In this document: positions 24,935-35,200 of the stretch, in pieces | How the letters are laid out: every line of letters starts with the position of its first letter | Numbering within the stretch: the first letter of the stretch is position 1 | Source of the DNA: Rugosimonospora africana | GTDB lineage: Bacteria > Actinomycetota > Actinomycetes > Mycobacteriales > Micromonosporaceae | Direction of reading: 5' to 3' | Length of the DNA stretch: 64,000 nucleotides | NCBI RefSeq assembly: GCF_016862975.1 | Contig: NZ_BONZ01000050.1 | Location: 121,068-185,067, forward strand | Program-made: the position numbers and the translations under genes | The notes under the pieces: model-generated | Told to the model about the DNA's origin: nothing | Databases searched by the model: none | Seen by the model: the letters and a program-made list of their open reading frames with translations, nothing else

Positions 24935-25084
24935 ATGCCCGAACCCTCGCGCGACCCGGAGCCCGCCGACGAGAACGGCGGTACCGCAAGCGCATCGACG
25001 GCCGAACCGGACCAGACCGGTACCGGCGCGGTGGCCGTGCCCGACGGCCCCGCCACCACCAGCGACGGATACGAACCACTCTGA
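24935..25084 (+). CDS. Small acidic 49-residue ORF (tentative)
   Basis: An ATG frame of 49 codons upstream of the S53-like protease, ending 21 bp before its start. The predicted peptide is acidic, rich in Pro, Asp, Glu, Thr and Ala, has no Cys or Lys, and ends in DGYEPL. A GAGAGG stretch lies 12-13 nt before the ATG, which is far for a ribosome site. It could be a leader peptide, a small secreted-protease partner, or chance. No family is recognised. Confidence 0.3.
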   Translation: MPEPSRDPEPADENGGTASASTAEPDQTGTGAVAVPDGPATTSDGYEPL

Positions 25085-25105
25085 CCAGACGGAGGAGGCT
25101 TCCTC

Positions 25106-27673
25106 ATGAAGACCCCGATTGTGGCGGTCCTCTCGGTCATCGGACTGGCTGTGCTCGCCGGCACGGCCGCCGCCGCACCCCTGACCGGGAAACCGGTCGG
25201 CGCCTCGGCGAGCCAACCGTTGACCGCCAACACCCCGGCGGCCTGCAACACCAAGCCCAAGAAGGGCTTCGCCCAGTGCCTGGCCGTTGTCCGCACCCCG
25301 GCACCCGGACAGATCCGCCCGCAGGCGGCGGCGCCACCGGCCGGCGCGCTGGGACCGGCGGACATCCAGGCCGCCTATCGCCTGCCCGCGGGCGGCGGTG
25401 GGCAGACGGTGGCGATCGTCGACGCCTACGGCGACTCTCACGCCGAGGACGACCTGGCCGCCTTCCGGTCCCACTACGGGCTGACGCCCTGCACCACGGC
25501 CAACGGCTGTTTCCGCAGGGTCGACCAGACCGGTGGCACCGACTACCCGGTGGATGACCCCGGCTGGGGCCTGGAGACATCCCTGGACCTCGACGCCGTG
25601 TCGGCGGCGTGCCCCGCCTGCAACATCCTGCTCGTCGAGGGCAACAGCCCGAGCCTGGACGACCTCGGCAACGCGGTGGACACCGCCGTGTCGCTGGGAG
25701 CGAAGTACGTCTCCAACTCCTACGGCGTCGCCGGTGAGGATCCCTCGGAGACCGACTACGACGGGCACTACGACCACAAGGGCGTGGCCGTGGTCGCCTC
25801 CAGCGGCGATGACGGTGGCGTGGCCAACTGGCCCTCCACCAACCCGCACGTCGTCTCCGTCGGCGGCACGCTGCTGACCCGGGACGGCTCGGTCGCGCGT
25901 GGGTGGACCGAGTCGGCGTGGGGAACCAGCTCCGGCGGCGAGGGCGGCGGCTCGGGCTGCTCCCCGTACGAGCCGCGCCCGGACTACCAGACCGGTATCG
26001 ACACCGACTGCCCGACCGGCCGCGCGACCGCGGACATCGCGGCGGACGCGGATCCGGAAAGCGGCCTGGCCACCTACGACACGCTCGGCCAGAGCGGCTG
26101 GCTGCAGGTCGGCGGTACCAGCCTCGCGGCGCCGCTCGTGACGGCGATGTACGCGCTGGCCGGCGAGCCGCTGTCCAACGAGTACCCGGTCACCGAGCTG
26201 TACCACGATCCCGCGCTGGCCGACCACGTGTTCGACATCGTCGCCGGTGCCAACAGCGGTTGCGGGAACGTGCTGTGCCAGGCCGGCCCCGGCTGGGACG
26301 GGCCGACCGGGCTCGGCAGCCCGAACGGGGTGGGTGCGTTCACCAAGGCCCCCCACGGCACACTCGACGGACGGGTCACCGACACAGCCGGTCAACCGCT
26401 GGCCGGTGCCACCGTCTCGGCCAGCCCGGGTGACTACATCGCCCGCACCGCCGCCGACGGGAGCTACCGGCTGGACCTGCGGGCCGGCAGTTACGACGTG
26501 ACGGTGGCGAAGTACGGGTACGCGAGCGCGACCGGCACGGGCCTGACGATCAGCGCCGGGGACACCAGCACGCGGGACTTCGCCCTCACCGCGCAGCCGT
26601 CGGCGACCCTGTCGGGAACGGTCACCGACGGGTCCGGACACGGCTGGCCGCTGCACGCCCGCATCGGCATCAGCGGGTACCCGGACGGCGCCGTCTACAC
26701 CGACCCGGCCACCGGCCGCTACCACGTCTCCCTCCCCCAGGGCGACTACACCCTCGACATCAGCACCGACCTGCCCGGGTACCAGCACCAGACGCAGCAG
26801 ATCAGCGTCGGCCCCCAGGGGCTCGGCCGCGACATCACCCTCGGCGTCGACCTGGCGGCCTGCATCGCGCCGGGGTACGGGTGGAACGGCACCGGCGAGG
26901 ACTTCACCGGCTGGCAGGCGGCCACGCCGCGCGATGGCTGGGCGGTGACCGGCACGAAGGGCGGGTGGCGCTTCGACAACCCGGGCAACCGGTCGGCCCC
27001 GCAGACGCCGCCGGTGTACCAGTCGGGCGGCGACGACAACTTCGCCATCGCCGACTCGGGTACGGCCGGCCGCCTCGACACCACACTGACCTCGCCGGTG
27101 TTCGACCTGTCCGGCGTGGCCACGCCCCGGCTGGAGTTCGACACGCACTACTTCGCCGCGGCGCAGCAGAGCGCGACGGTGGAGCTCAGCGTGGACCGCG
27201 GGCGGTCCTGGACGCCGGTGTGGCGCCAGACCGGCGCCAACTCGATCGGCCACGTGAGCGTGGCGTTGCCGTCCGCGGCCGGGCGCTCCGGCGTGCGAGT
27301 GCGCTTCCACTACACCGGGCGCGGCGGCTGGTACTGGGCCGTCGACGACGTGCTGATCGGTGCCCGTACCTGTGTGGCGCAGCACGGCGGGCTGGTCGTC
27401 GGGGTGGTCAGCGACGGCACGACGCACGCACCGGTCAACGGCACGCGGGTCACCAGCTCCGCCGACCCGCGGCGGCACGCCTGGCCGGCGGGGATCGCTC
27501 AGGTCACCGGCGACCCGGCGGTGGCCGGCGGCTATTACTGGCTGTTCACGCCTAGCGGCAAGCAACAGCTCACGGCCACCGCCACAGGTTACGACCCGGC
27601 GGGCACAGCCCTCGACGTCGCGGCGAACGGCATCACCCGCCACGACGTGGTCCTGACCCGGCACGGCAGCTGA
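25106..27673 (+). CDS. Secreted sedolisin-like (S53) protease
   Basis: An 855-residue secreted protein. GGAGGAGG precedes the ATG, and the N-terminus is a signal peptide (IVAVLSVIGLAVLAGTAAAA). The catalytic domain (~85-410) has the sedolisin pattern: E157 and D161 in ETSLD, the oxyanion Asp D235 in SSGDDGG, and Ser339 in GGTSLAAP. The long prodomain of classical sedolisins is short or absent. Downstream there are two carboxypeptidase-regulatory-like beta domains (~415-580) and a MAM or immune-inhibitor-A-like domain (~600-760). It is the closest local relative of the gene at 32234. It lies 11 bp upstream of the protease-less secreted gene, so the two are probably co-transcribed. Confidence 0.87.
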   Translation: MKTPIVAVLSVIGLAVLAGTAAAAPLTGKPVGASASQPLTANTPAACNTKPKKGFAQCLAVVRTPAPGQIRPQAAAPPAGALGPADIQAAYRLPAGGGGQTVAIVDAYGDSHAEDDLAAFRSHYGLTPCTTANGCFRRVDQTGGTDYPVDDPGWGLETSLDLDAVSAACPACNILLVEGNSPSLDDLGNAVDTAVSLGAKYVSNSYGVAGEDPSETDYDGHYDHKGVAVVASSGDDGGVANWPSTNPHVVSVGGTLLTRDGSVARGWTESAWGTSSGGEGGGSGCSPYEPRPDYQTGIDTDCPTGRATADIAADADPESGLATYDTLGQSGWLQVGGTSLAAPLVTAMYALAGEPLSNEYPVTELYHDPALADHVFDIVAGANSGCGNVLCQAGPGWDGPTGLGSPNGVGAFTKAPHGTLDGRVTDTAGQPLAGATVSASPGDYIARTAADGSYRLDLRAGSYDVTVAKYGYASATGTGLTISAGDTSTRDFALTAQPSATLSGTVTDGSGHGWPLHARIGISGYPDGAVYTDPATGRYHVSLPQGDYTLDISTDLPGYQHQTQQISVGPQGLGRDITLGVDLAACIAPGYGWNGTGEDFTGWQAATPRDGWAVTGTKGGWRFDNPGNRSAPQTPPVYQSGGDDNFAIADSGTAGRLDTTLTSPVFDLSGVATPRLEFDTHYFAAAQQSATVELSVDRGRSWTPVWRQTGANSIGHVSVALPSAAGRSGVRVRFHYTGRGGWYWAVDDVLIGARTCVAQHGGLVVGVVSDGTTHAPVNGTRVTSSADPRRHAWPAGIAQVTGDPAVAGGYYWLFTPSGKQQLTATATGYDPAGTALDVAANGITRHDVVLTRHGS

Positions 27674-27684
27674 AGGAGAAGACG

Positions 27685-30501
27685 ATGAAACCGCAGTACC
27701 GCAGGCGTTCGGCCCTGACCGCCGCCGTCATCGGTCTCGCCGCGACCAGCCTGGCCATCCCCGGCAGCGCCGTGGCGGGCGACACCGGAGACAACGCGGC
27801 GGCGCGAACCGGAGTGGGCGCGCTCGCCCTGCCGGAGCTTCATGACGCCACCTACCATGTCACGCTGCTCACCGGCGACCGGGTGACACTGACCTCGTCC
27901 GGCCAGGGTCGCTACAGCGTCGTCGCCACGCCAAACCCCGGCGCCACCCCCGCGGTCGCGGTGACCGCGCGGAGCGGATCGCCGGGCAAGGCGGCCAGCG
28001 TGTCCGCGACTCCGTTCGCCGCGTCGGCGCTGGTCGCCTCCGGCATGCTCGACCCCCGGCTGTTCGACGTCACCTGGCTGGCGACCCACGGCGACAACGG
28101 ATCCGCCGCGGTCATCCCGGTCACCGTCCAGTTTTCGGGCAAGCTGTCGGCGGCAGCGCTCACCGGCAAGGCCACCGCGCTCGGCGGGGCCACCGTGGTC
28201 GCCGCCCATCCCGGGACCGGAACGGTCGACGTGAAGGTCAGTGCCTCCCACGCCGCGCCGTTCTGGGCGGCGCTGTCGGGGCAGAGCGCCACTTCGGCGA
28301 GTGTGGCACCGCACCTGACCGGCGGGGCCGTCCACGCCTGGCCCACCGGCAACCGGTCCGCGGCCGCACACCCGTCGGCGGCACAGGCCCTCAACCGTGT
28401 CACCGAGACCATCACCGGCACCCGGGGCAGCGTCTTCGGGTGCAACGGCTACCTGACCCTCCTGTGCGTCGAACCCGGCACGCTGGCGCTCTACGGTGTC
28501 GACGGCGAGGGGATCGACAACGTCTACGAGCCCTCCGGGCTCACCTGTGTCGACGCCGACCCGTGCACCACGTATCAGGTGACCTACTCCGTACCCTCCG
28601 GCATCTACTCCGCGACGGGCTTCGCGTTCTTCCTGGCCGGTTCCCAGACTCAGTACGTCGACCTGATCGACCCGGAGGTCACCGTCGCCGGGGACACCGG
28701 CTTCGCTCTCAACGTCGATGCCGCGACGGAATTCCACGTCGGTACGCCGCGGCCGAGCCAGGCGTTCACCGCCACGCAGAACGACGAGCGCACCTCGGTG
28801 GACGGCACCGGGATCGCCAACGCGATCGACAGCGTGACACCGAACTACTGGGCCGTGCCCAGCGCGCCGGTCACCGCGGGCACCTTCCACCTGACCAGCG
28901 ACTGGGTGCTCGGCCAACCGCAGCTGACGATGACGGTGACCGCGCCCCAGCGGCTGGCTCTCGACCCGTCCTACTTCGTGTACCGCACCGCCGCGACGTA
29001 CGGCAACCTCGGCGCGGTGCGCTTCACCGGGCGGAAGAAGGTCGGGCTGGTGGACGCCGGCGCCGGTCGACCGGAGGACTTCGCCGGCGTCGACGCCCGG
29101 GGGAAGTTCGTGCTCATGCACGAAGACGACCAGGTCTGGTGCCAGGACGGCAGTCTCGCCATCGTCCTCGATTCGCAGCTGAACAACGCCCTCCAGGCCG
29201 GCGCGGTCGGCGTGCTCTTCGACCCGATGAGCCCGGGGTACACCCGTGGATACTGCAGCTCGGTGATCCCGGAGTGGTACGGCGCCAGCGATCCGATCGA
29301 CATGCCGTTCGCCACGATCCCCGTCGACCAGGGCGATGCCCTACTCAAGCTGCTCGCCAAGGGACCGGTGACGGTCGACGCCAGCGGATACGACGGCAAC
29401 AGCCCGTACATCTACACCCCGAGCCTGTACCAGGAGGGACAGGTACCCGCGTCGCTGCGTACCACGCTCACCGACGCGCAGCTGACCACCGTCACCGATG
29501 CGTACCACGGCGGTGGTCCGTCCTCAGTGGACGAGTTCTGGAGCACGTGGCGGTCGAACGAGTTCTTCGGGGGTGCGAGCATCTACGAGGGCATAGCCGC
29601 ACCGGGCACGATCACCGAGTATCGCGGGCCGGCCGCGCCCGACGTCGTCACCCAGTGGTGGCTGGCCAGCGATCAGATCGACCAGATCCGGTGGGACATG
29701 GTCACCCAGGCCGGCGGCAAGGCGACCGAGAACTGGATCGCCGCCCCCGAGACTCCCGGCTCGTACGCCATCTCACCCGACATCCTTCGCAACCAGCCCG
29801 GCAAGTACGACGGCTACCCGAACCCGCTCGCCTACTGTTCCTTCTGCCGGCAGGGCAACACGCTCTACCCCGTCATGTACCTGCGTGCCGGCGCGGACCC
29901 GGCGGTCGAGGACGGCGCGTACGGCTTCCTCGCCGACAGCATCCACCTCTATCACGATGGGCAGGAGGTGCAGCAGACCCCGTTCGCCGGCAACCTGGTC
30001 TCCTACCAGCTGCCCGCCGGCGCAGCCCGTTACCAGTTGGTCGCCCGCGACAACAACACGACCACGACGTGGGACTTCACCTCGTCCAGGCCGGCGAACG
30101 ACCGGACCCCGGCCGGCACCGCCTGCCTCGGCGCGTTCCTCGGAGCCAGCGACCCGTGCGCGCCGGATCCGTTCGTGTTCCTGGAGTACGACGCCGGCAC
30201 GGACCTCAGTAACACGGTCACCGGCCACGGCGACCACGAACTCCACGTCACGGCCTACCATCAGGCGCCGGGCCCGATCGCCATGCGTGGCCTCAGCGTC
30301 TGGACGAGCACCGACGGTGGCAAGAACTGGACGAAGGCGACCGTGGCCGGCGGTCACGACGGTGCCTACACCGTGCGGTACCGGACCCCGACCGCCCCCG
30401 CCGCGAACGCGAGACTGAGCATCAAGGCTCAGGCGACCGACGCGGACGGCAACGACATCACCCAGACCGTCATCGACGCCGTCGCGATCGCGGCACGGTA
30501 A
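27685..30501 (+). CDS. Secreted S8-flank protein lacking the protease domain
   Basis: A 938-residue secreted protein with a GAAGGAGAAG ribosome site and a signal peptide (TAAVIGLAATSLAIPGSAVA). The prodomain-like start (YHVTLLTGDRVTL, then a DPRLFDVTWL segment) and the C-terminal ~300 residues (ITEYRGPAAPDVV, then GKNWTKATV) match the corresponding parts of the S8 subtilase at 18205. No Asp/His/Ser subtilase motifs are present between them. Instead there is a Cys-containing beta region and a PA-like domain at ~445-540. It may be a chaperone, decoy or inhibitor for the protease, or a binding protein. Loss or replacement of the catalytic core is clear by reading; the function is inferred. Confidence 0.82.
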   Translation: MKPQYRRRSALTAAVIGLAATSLAIPGSAVAGDTGDNAAARTGVGALALPELHDATYHVTLLTGDRVTLTSSGQGRYSVVATPNPGATPAVAVTARSGSPGKAASVSATPFAASALVASGMLDPRLFDVTWLATHGDNGSAAVIPVTVQFSGKLSAAALTGKATALGGATVVAAHPGTGTVDVKVSASHAAPFWAALSGQSATSASVAPHLTGGAVHAWPTGNRSAAAHPSAAQALNRVTETITGTRGSVFGCNGYLTLLCVEPGTLALYGVDGEGIDNVYEPSGLTCVDADPCTTYQVTYSVPSGIYSATGFAFFLAGSQTQYVDLIDPEVTVAGDTGFALNVDAATEFHVGTPRPSQAFTATQNDERTSVDGTGIANAIDSVTPNYWAVPSAPVTAGTFHLTSDWVLGQPQLTMTVTAPQRLALDPSYFVYRTAATYGNLGAVRFTGRKKVGLVDAGAGRPEDFAGVDARGKFVLMHEDDQVWCQDGSLAIVLDSQLNNALQAGAVGVLFDPMSPGYTRGYCSSVIPEWYGASDPIDMPFATIPVDQGDALLKLLAKGPVTVDASGYDGNSPYIYTPSLYQEGQVPASLRTTLTDAQLTTVTDAYHGGGPSSVDEFWSTWRSNEFFGGASIYEGIAAPGTITEYRGPAAPDVVTQWWLASDQIDQIRWDMVTQAGGKATENWIAAPETPGSYAISPDILRNQPGKYDGYPNPLAYCSFCRQGNTLYPVMYLRAGADPAVEDGAYGFLADSIHLYHDGQEVQQTPFAGNLVSYQLPAGAARYQLVARDNNTTTTWDFTSSRPANDRTPAGTACLGAFLGASDPCAPDPFVFLEYDAGTDLSNTVTGHGDHELHVTAYHQAPGPIAMRGLSVWTSTDGGKNWTKATVAGGHDGAYTVRYRTPTAPAANARLSIKAQATDADGNDITQTVIDAVAIAAR

Positions 30502-30532
30502 TGCGCCCCGCACCGGCATAAGAGCACGGATT

Positions 30533-30567
30533 CGAGCCCCGCCCGAGATTTGCCCGGGCGGGGCTCG
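30533..30567 (+). terminator. Perfect 13-bp hairpin terminator
   Basis: CGAGCCCCGCCCG and its exact complement are separated by 9 nt. It lies 32 bp after the stop of the protease-less secreted protein and should end the transcript of the 25106-30501 pair. Confidence 0.8.
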
Positions 30568-30698
30568 CGCCTGGTCCCTTCGGGCCCACCGGCACCATGA
30601 CTCCCGCAGGCCACTCCGGCCACACCGGGCCCCAGCCGCCGGCCGGAGCCCGGGCCCGCGGCCTGTTGGTGGGAGGCCATTCGGGGTAACACCCAACG

Positions 30699-31814
30699 AT
30701 GAGAGCGAGCATCCCCTTGGGCCGCATCGCCGGAGTGAAGGTCGGCGTCAACTGGAGTGTGCTGCTGATCTTCGCGCTGATCGCGTCGACCCTGGCCGGC
30801 GCCCGATTCCCGGCGACCTATCCCGGAAATCCGGAATGGGCCTACGCGGCGGCCGGCGTGGGAGCCGCGCTCGTCTTCTTCACCGGCCTGCTCGCCCACG
30901 AGGTCTCCCACGCGATCGTCGCCCGGCGCAACGGCATCGCGGTCGAGGGCATCACTCTGTGGCTGTTCGGCGGTGTAGCCCAACTGCGCGGTGAGGCCGC
31001 CAAGCCGGGAGCGGAGCTTCGCATCGCCGGAGTCGGGCCGCTGGTCAGCCTCATCATCGGACTGTTCTTCGGGGGCATCGCCGCGCTGCTGCGGGTCACC
31101 GGCGAGTCCGGGCTGCCCTACGGTACGTTCCTCTGGCTCGGCGCTATCAATGTCGCGCTGGCGGTGTTCAACATCCTGCCTGCCGCCCCTCTCGACGGCG
31201 GTCGCCTTCTGCGCGCGGCTCTGTGGAAGCGGCGCGGCGATCGGGTCTGGGCCGCGATCGTGTCCGCGCGCTCCGGTCGCGTGCTCGGCTTGATACTGAT
31301 CGCGCTGAGCGTGGCGCTGTTCATCCGCACGCGCGCGTTCGGGCAACTATGGCTCGCGCTGATCGGCTGGTTCCTGTTCGGTGCCGCGGCGGCCGAGGAA
31401 CGGCAGGCCCGCCTGGGCGCGCTGCGCGTCGACGCGGTCATGTCAGCCAATCCGGAAACCGTCGCCGCGGACCTGAGCGTGGGCGAATTCATCAACCGGT
31501 ACGTGCCCAGCCACCACCACTGGGCGTTTCCCCTCACCGTCGACGAGCGCCCCGTCGGGCTGGTCACCCTCGAGCAGGCCCGACAGGTTCCGCTCGAACA
31601 TCGGGACAGCACAACGCTGCGCGATGTGGCCTGCCCGCCCAGCGAGGTGGCTCTCGCCGCCCCGCACGAGCCGCTCAACCAACTGCTGCCGCGACTGAGC
31701 CAGTGCGCGAACGGCAGTGCCTTGGTGGTGGCCGACCAGCGGCTGGTGGGAATCGTGACCCCGACTGACATCGCCCGCGCCGCCCAGGCTCCCCTGGCCG
31801 CCGCACGTCGGTGA
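30699..31814 (+). CDS. Site-2 protease (M50) with CBS domains
   Basis: A 371-residue integral membrane metalloprotease. The zinc motif HEVSH is at 67-71 and the second motif, NILPAAPLDGG, ends near D166. About six hydrophobic segments surround these. The C-terminal ~125 residues (from ~243) form a CBS pair (VDAVMSANPETVAADLSVG and LVGIVTPTDIARAAQ). Such Rip3/SpoIVFB-type proteases cut membrane-spanning substrates such as anti-sigma factors, and the CBS pair usually binds adenine nucleotides. The gene stands alone between two protease genes. The membrane protein at 13868 is a conceivable substrate, but nothing in the sequence proves it. Confidence 0.92.
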   Translation: MRASIPLGRIAGVKVGVNWSVLLIFALIASTLAGARFPATYPGNPEWAYAAAGVGAALVFFTGLLAHEVSHAIVARRNGIAVEGITLWLFGGVAQLRGEAAKPGAELRIAGVGPLVSLIIGLFFGGIAALLRVTGESGLPYGTFLWLGAINVALAVFNILPAAPLDGGRLLRAALWKRRGDRVWAAIVSARSGRVLGLILIALSVALFIRTRAFGQLWLALIGWFLFGAAAAEERQARLGALRVDAVMSANPETVAADLSVGEFINRYVPSHHHWAFPLTVDERPVGLVTLEQARQVPLEHRDSTTLRDVACPPSEVALAAPHEPLNQLLPRLSQCANGSALVVADQRLVGIVTPTDIARAAQAPLAAARR

Positions 31815-32233
31815 AACGGGGCGCACACGTCGCTGCCGGTTCGTCGCGGCCTCGATGAGGACCGCGACCCGCCGCCACCAGATCGCGCCGGAGCGCCGGC
31901 TGGCATGACCCGCGCCGGGGTGGCTCGGATCGGCCCTCTCTATGTCGCGATTGACCGTCCATAGTAGACGGATCGGGGCGGTCTGACTCATGCCGGCGGC
32001 ATGGGGCCTGACCGATGCGGCGCCGGAAATGTCAAGTACCCGTATCACATTGCGCGGCGGGCAAAAGGTATCAAGCTACGGGGAACGATAGATTTCCACA
32101 GGCGAATGCGACTTGTGACAATGATCATATCGCTACGTAGATCATCTTTGCTGGATCGTAAGCGGGCGGCAGAAACGCCTCTGCCCATGACCTCGAGAGC
32201 TGAGGCCGACCCGCGACGATCGGGAGGAACTCG
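31815..32233. other. Intergenic region with AT-rich promoter zone
   Basis: About 420 bp with no supported gene. From about 32040 to 32165 the sequence is clearly less GC-rich than its surroundings and contains an ATGATC-N13-GATCAT inverted repeat (32121-32145). This is the likely promoter region of the Kelch-containing protease that starts at 32234. Confidence 0.5.
32121..32145 (+). promoter_or_regulatory. Inverted repeat in AT-rich promoter zone
   Basis: ATGATC (32121-32126) and GATCAT (32140-32145) form a perfect 6-bp inverted repeat about 90 bp upstream of the protease start, inside an unusually AT-rich stretch. A regulator site is likely but unproven. Confidence 0.35.
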
Positions 32234-35200
32234 ATGCATCTCCCCGGAAGGTCCGCGACCCCGGTGCGCGCCAGAATCTGGCTGCTCACCGGCGTCCTTT
32301 CGGTAGCCATGACGGTATTCGGCCTACCGGCCGCCGCCCTGGCCCACGGTCCCGGTAGGACCGAATCGACCGGCAAGGCGCGTGTCCAGCATGTGTGCGG
32401 TGCCGTAAAGAAGGGCGAGGCGACGTGCTTCGCGCTGCGGCGTACCGACATTGTCGCCACGCACGGCCTGCGGCCGGCGGACACCACGCCGACGGGTTAC
32501 GGCCCGGCCGATCTGCACAGTGCCTACAACCTGCCGGCCGATGGCGGCGCCGGCGCCACCGTGGCCATCGTGGACGCGTTCGACGACCCGAACGCCGAAT
32601 CCGACCTGGCCCTGTACCGGCAGCAGTACGGCCTGCCAGAGTGCACGACCGCCAACGGCTGCTTCCGCAAGGTCGACCAGACCGGCGGCACCTCCTACCC
32701 GGCGGCGGACACCGACTGGGCCGGAGAGATATCGCTGGACGTCGACATGGTCTCCGCCGCGGCACCGCAGGCACACATCCTGCTCGTCGAGGCCGACGAC
32801 AACCTCCCCGACAACCTGGGGGTGGCGGTGGACGAGGCGGTCGCGCTGGGCGCGAAGTACGTGTCCAACAGCTACGGCTCGGGGTATTCATCCCTGCCGG
32901 GCAGCGGTGAGGATCCGTCCGAGCTCACCGACGGCGACGCGCACTACAACCATCCCGGGGTGGCCGTGGTGGCCAGCACCGGCGACTACGACTACGGCGT
33001 GGCCTACCCCGCGGCGTCGCAGTACGTGACCGCGGTCGGCGGCACGAGCCTCGCCCGGGACACGAACGCGCGCGGCTGGTCGGAGTCCGTCTGGAACAAC
33101 GACGACGGCAACGGCCCGGGTAGCGGCTGCTCGCTCTACGAGCCGAAGCCGGCGTGGCAGACCGACACCGGCTGCGCCATGCGCACCGAGGCCGACGTGT
33201 CGGCGGTCGCCGACCCGGCCACCGGCGTTGCCGTCTACGACTCCTTCGGATTCGGCGGCTGGAACGTCTTCGGTGGCACCAGCGCCGCGTCGCCGCTCAT
33301 CGCGGCGGTGTACGCCGACGCCGGTACCCCCGTCGGCGGCACCTACCCCAGCTCGTACCCGTACGCGGAGACAGGCTCGCTCAACGACGTCACCACCGGC
33401 AACAACGGCACGTGTTCGCCGGCGTACCTGTGCACCGCGGGCGCCGGATACGACGGGCCGACCGGGCTGGGTAGCCCGAACGGGCTCGCCGCGTTCAAGA
33501 CCGGTCCGCACGGCGAGGTGTCCGGTACCGTCCGCGACGCCGCCACCGGGGTCGGCATCCCCGGCGCCACCGTGCGGGCCGGCTCCGCCAACGCACTGGC
33601 CGACGCGCAGGGCCACTACGATCTGATCGTCCCGGTCGGCAGCTACGACATGACGGCGGAAGCGTTCGGCTACAAGACATCCACCGTGCCCGGCGTGGCG
33701 GTCACCGACGGCGGCCGGGTCACCGAGGACTTCGCGCTGAGCACGGCACCCCGATCCACGGTCAGCGGTACCGTCACCGACGGCTCCGGCCACGACTGGC
33801 CGCTCTACGCCACCATCACCGCGGACGGGGTACCCGGCGGGCCGGTGTTCACCGACCCCGTCACCGGGCACTACAGCCTGAACCTGCCCCAGGGCCAGAC
33901 CTATCACCTGCACGTCACCCCGGCCTACCCCGGATACCAGACGGCGAACCCGAGCGTCACGGTCACCGACTCGAACGTCGCGGCCAACGTGAGCGTGCCG
34001 GTCGACACGACGGCCTGCGACGCGCCCGGCTACCAGGCCAACTACACCGGCCCCACGCAAACCTTCGACGGCGGCAGCGCGCCGACCGGCTGGAGCGTCG
34101 ACAACGCCGCCGGCACCACCACCGGATGGGCGTTCGACGACCCGGCCGATGAGAACTACACCGGCGGAAGCGGCAACTTCGCCATCGTCGACAACACCGT
34201 CGGCGGCGGGCAGACCCGGGACTCCACCCTGACCGCACCCGTGGCCGACCTGAGCGCGGACGCCGACCCGACCGTCAGCTTCGACACCGACTACGTCGGT
34301 TCCTCCGACCAGATCGGCGACGTCGACATCAGCGTGGACGGCGGCGCCAACTGGACCAATGTCTGGCACCACACCACCGACTACGTGTCTGGGCCGACGC
34401 ACCTGGACGTCCCGATACCGCAGGCCGCCAGGAAGCCGGCGGTGCTGACCAGGTTCCACTTCGTCAGCAACTTCGGTTACTGGTGGGAACTGGACAACGT
34501 TTTCATCGGCAACCGCAGCTGCGACCCGATCCCGGGCGGCCTGGTCACCGGTCAGGTCACGGACGCCAACACCCGGGCGGCGCTCAACGGTGCCGTCATC
34601 ACCACCCCCGACTCGGCCGCCGTCAAGGTGAGCTCCGCCGCCACCCCGCAGGACGCCGCCCTCGGCGACGGCTTCTACTGGCTGTTCTCCCCGGTGACCG
34701 GTAGCCACCCGTTCTCCGTGGCCAAGCTCCACTACAGCACGGCGACCCGTACGGTGAAGGTGGCCGCGAACAGGACTACCGAGGCCGACTTCTCGCTGAA
34801 GGCCGGCCGGGTCACGGTCACCCCGACGAACATCGCCAAGACCGTCGACTGGGACGGCGCCACACACGCCACGGTGACCCTGAAGAACACCGGTACCGCT
34901 CCGGCCACCGTGACCACGGGCGAGGATCCGGGTCGCATCACTGCCCTGAGCCAGGGCGGCGCACCACTCCAAGAGATCAAGGGCACCTACTCCGCCCACG
35001 CGATGCGGAACACCGGCGGCACGACGACACCGGCGGATGGCACACCGGCGGACACCAACCCGGCCGGGGCGGCGTGGACCCCCATCGCCAACTTCCCGTT
35101 GCCGGTCGCCGACAACCTGGTCGGGGTCAACGGTGGAAAGGTGTACTCCGCGTTCGGGTTCATCGCCGGTACAAGCTCCGCGCTCTACGTCTATGACCCC

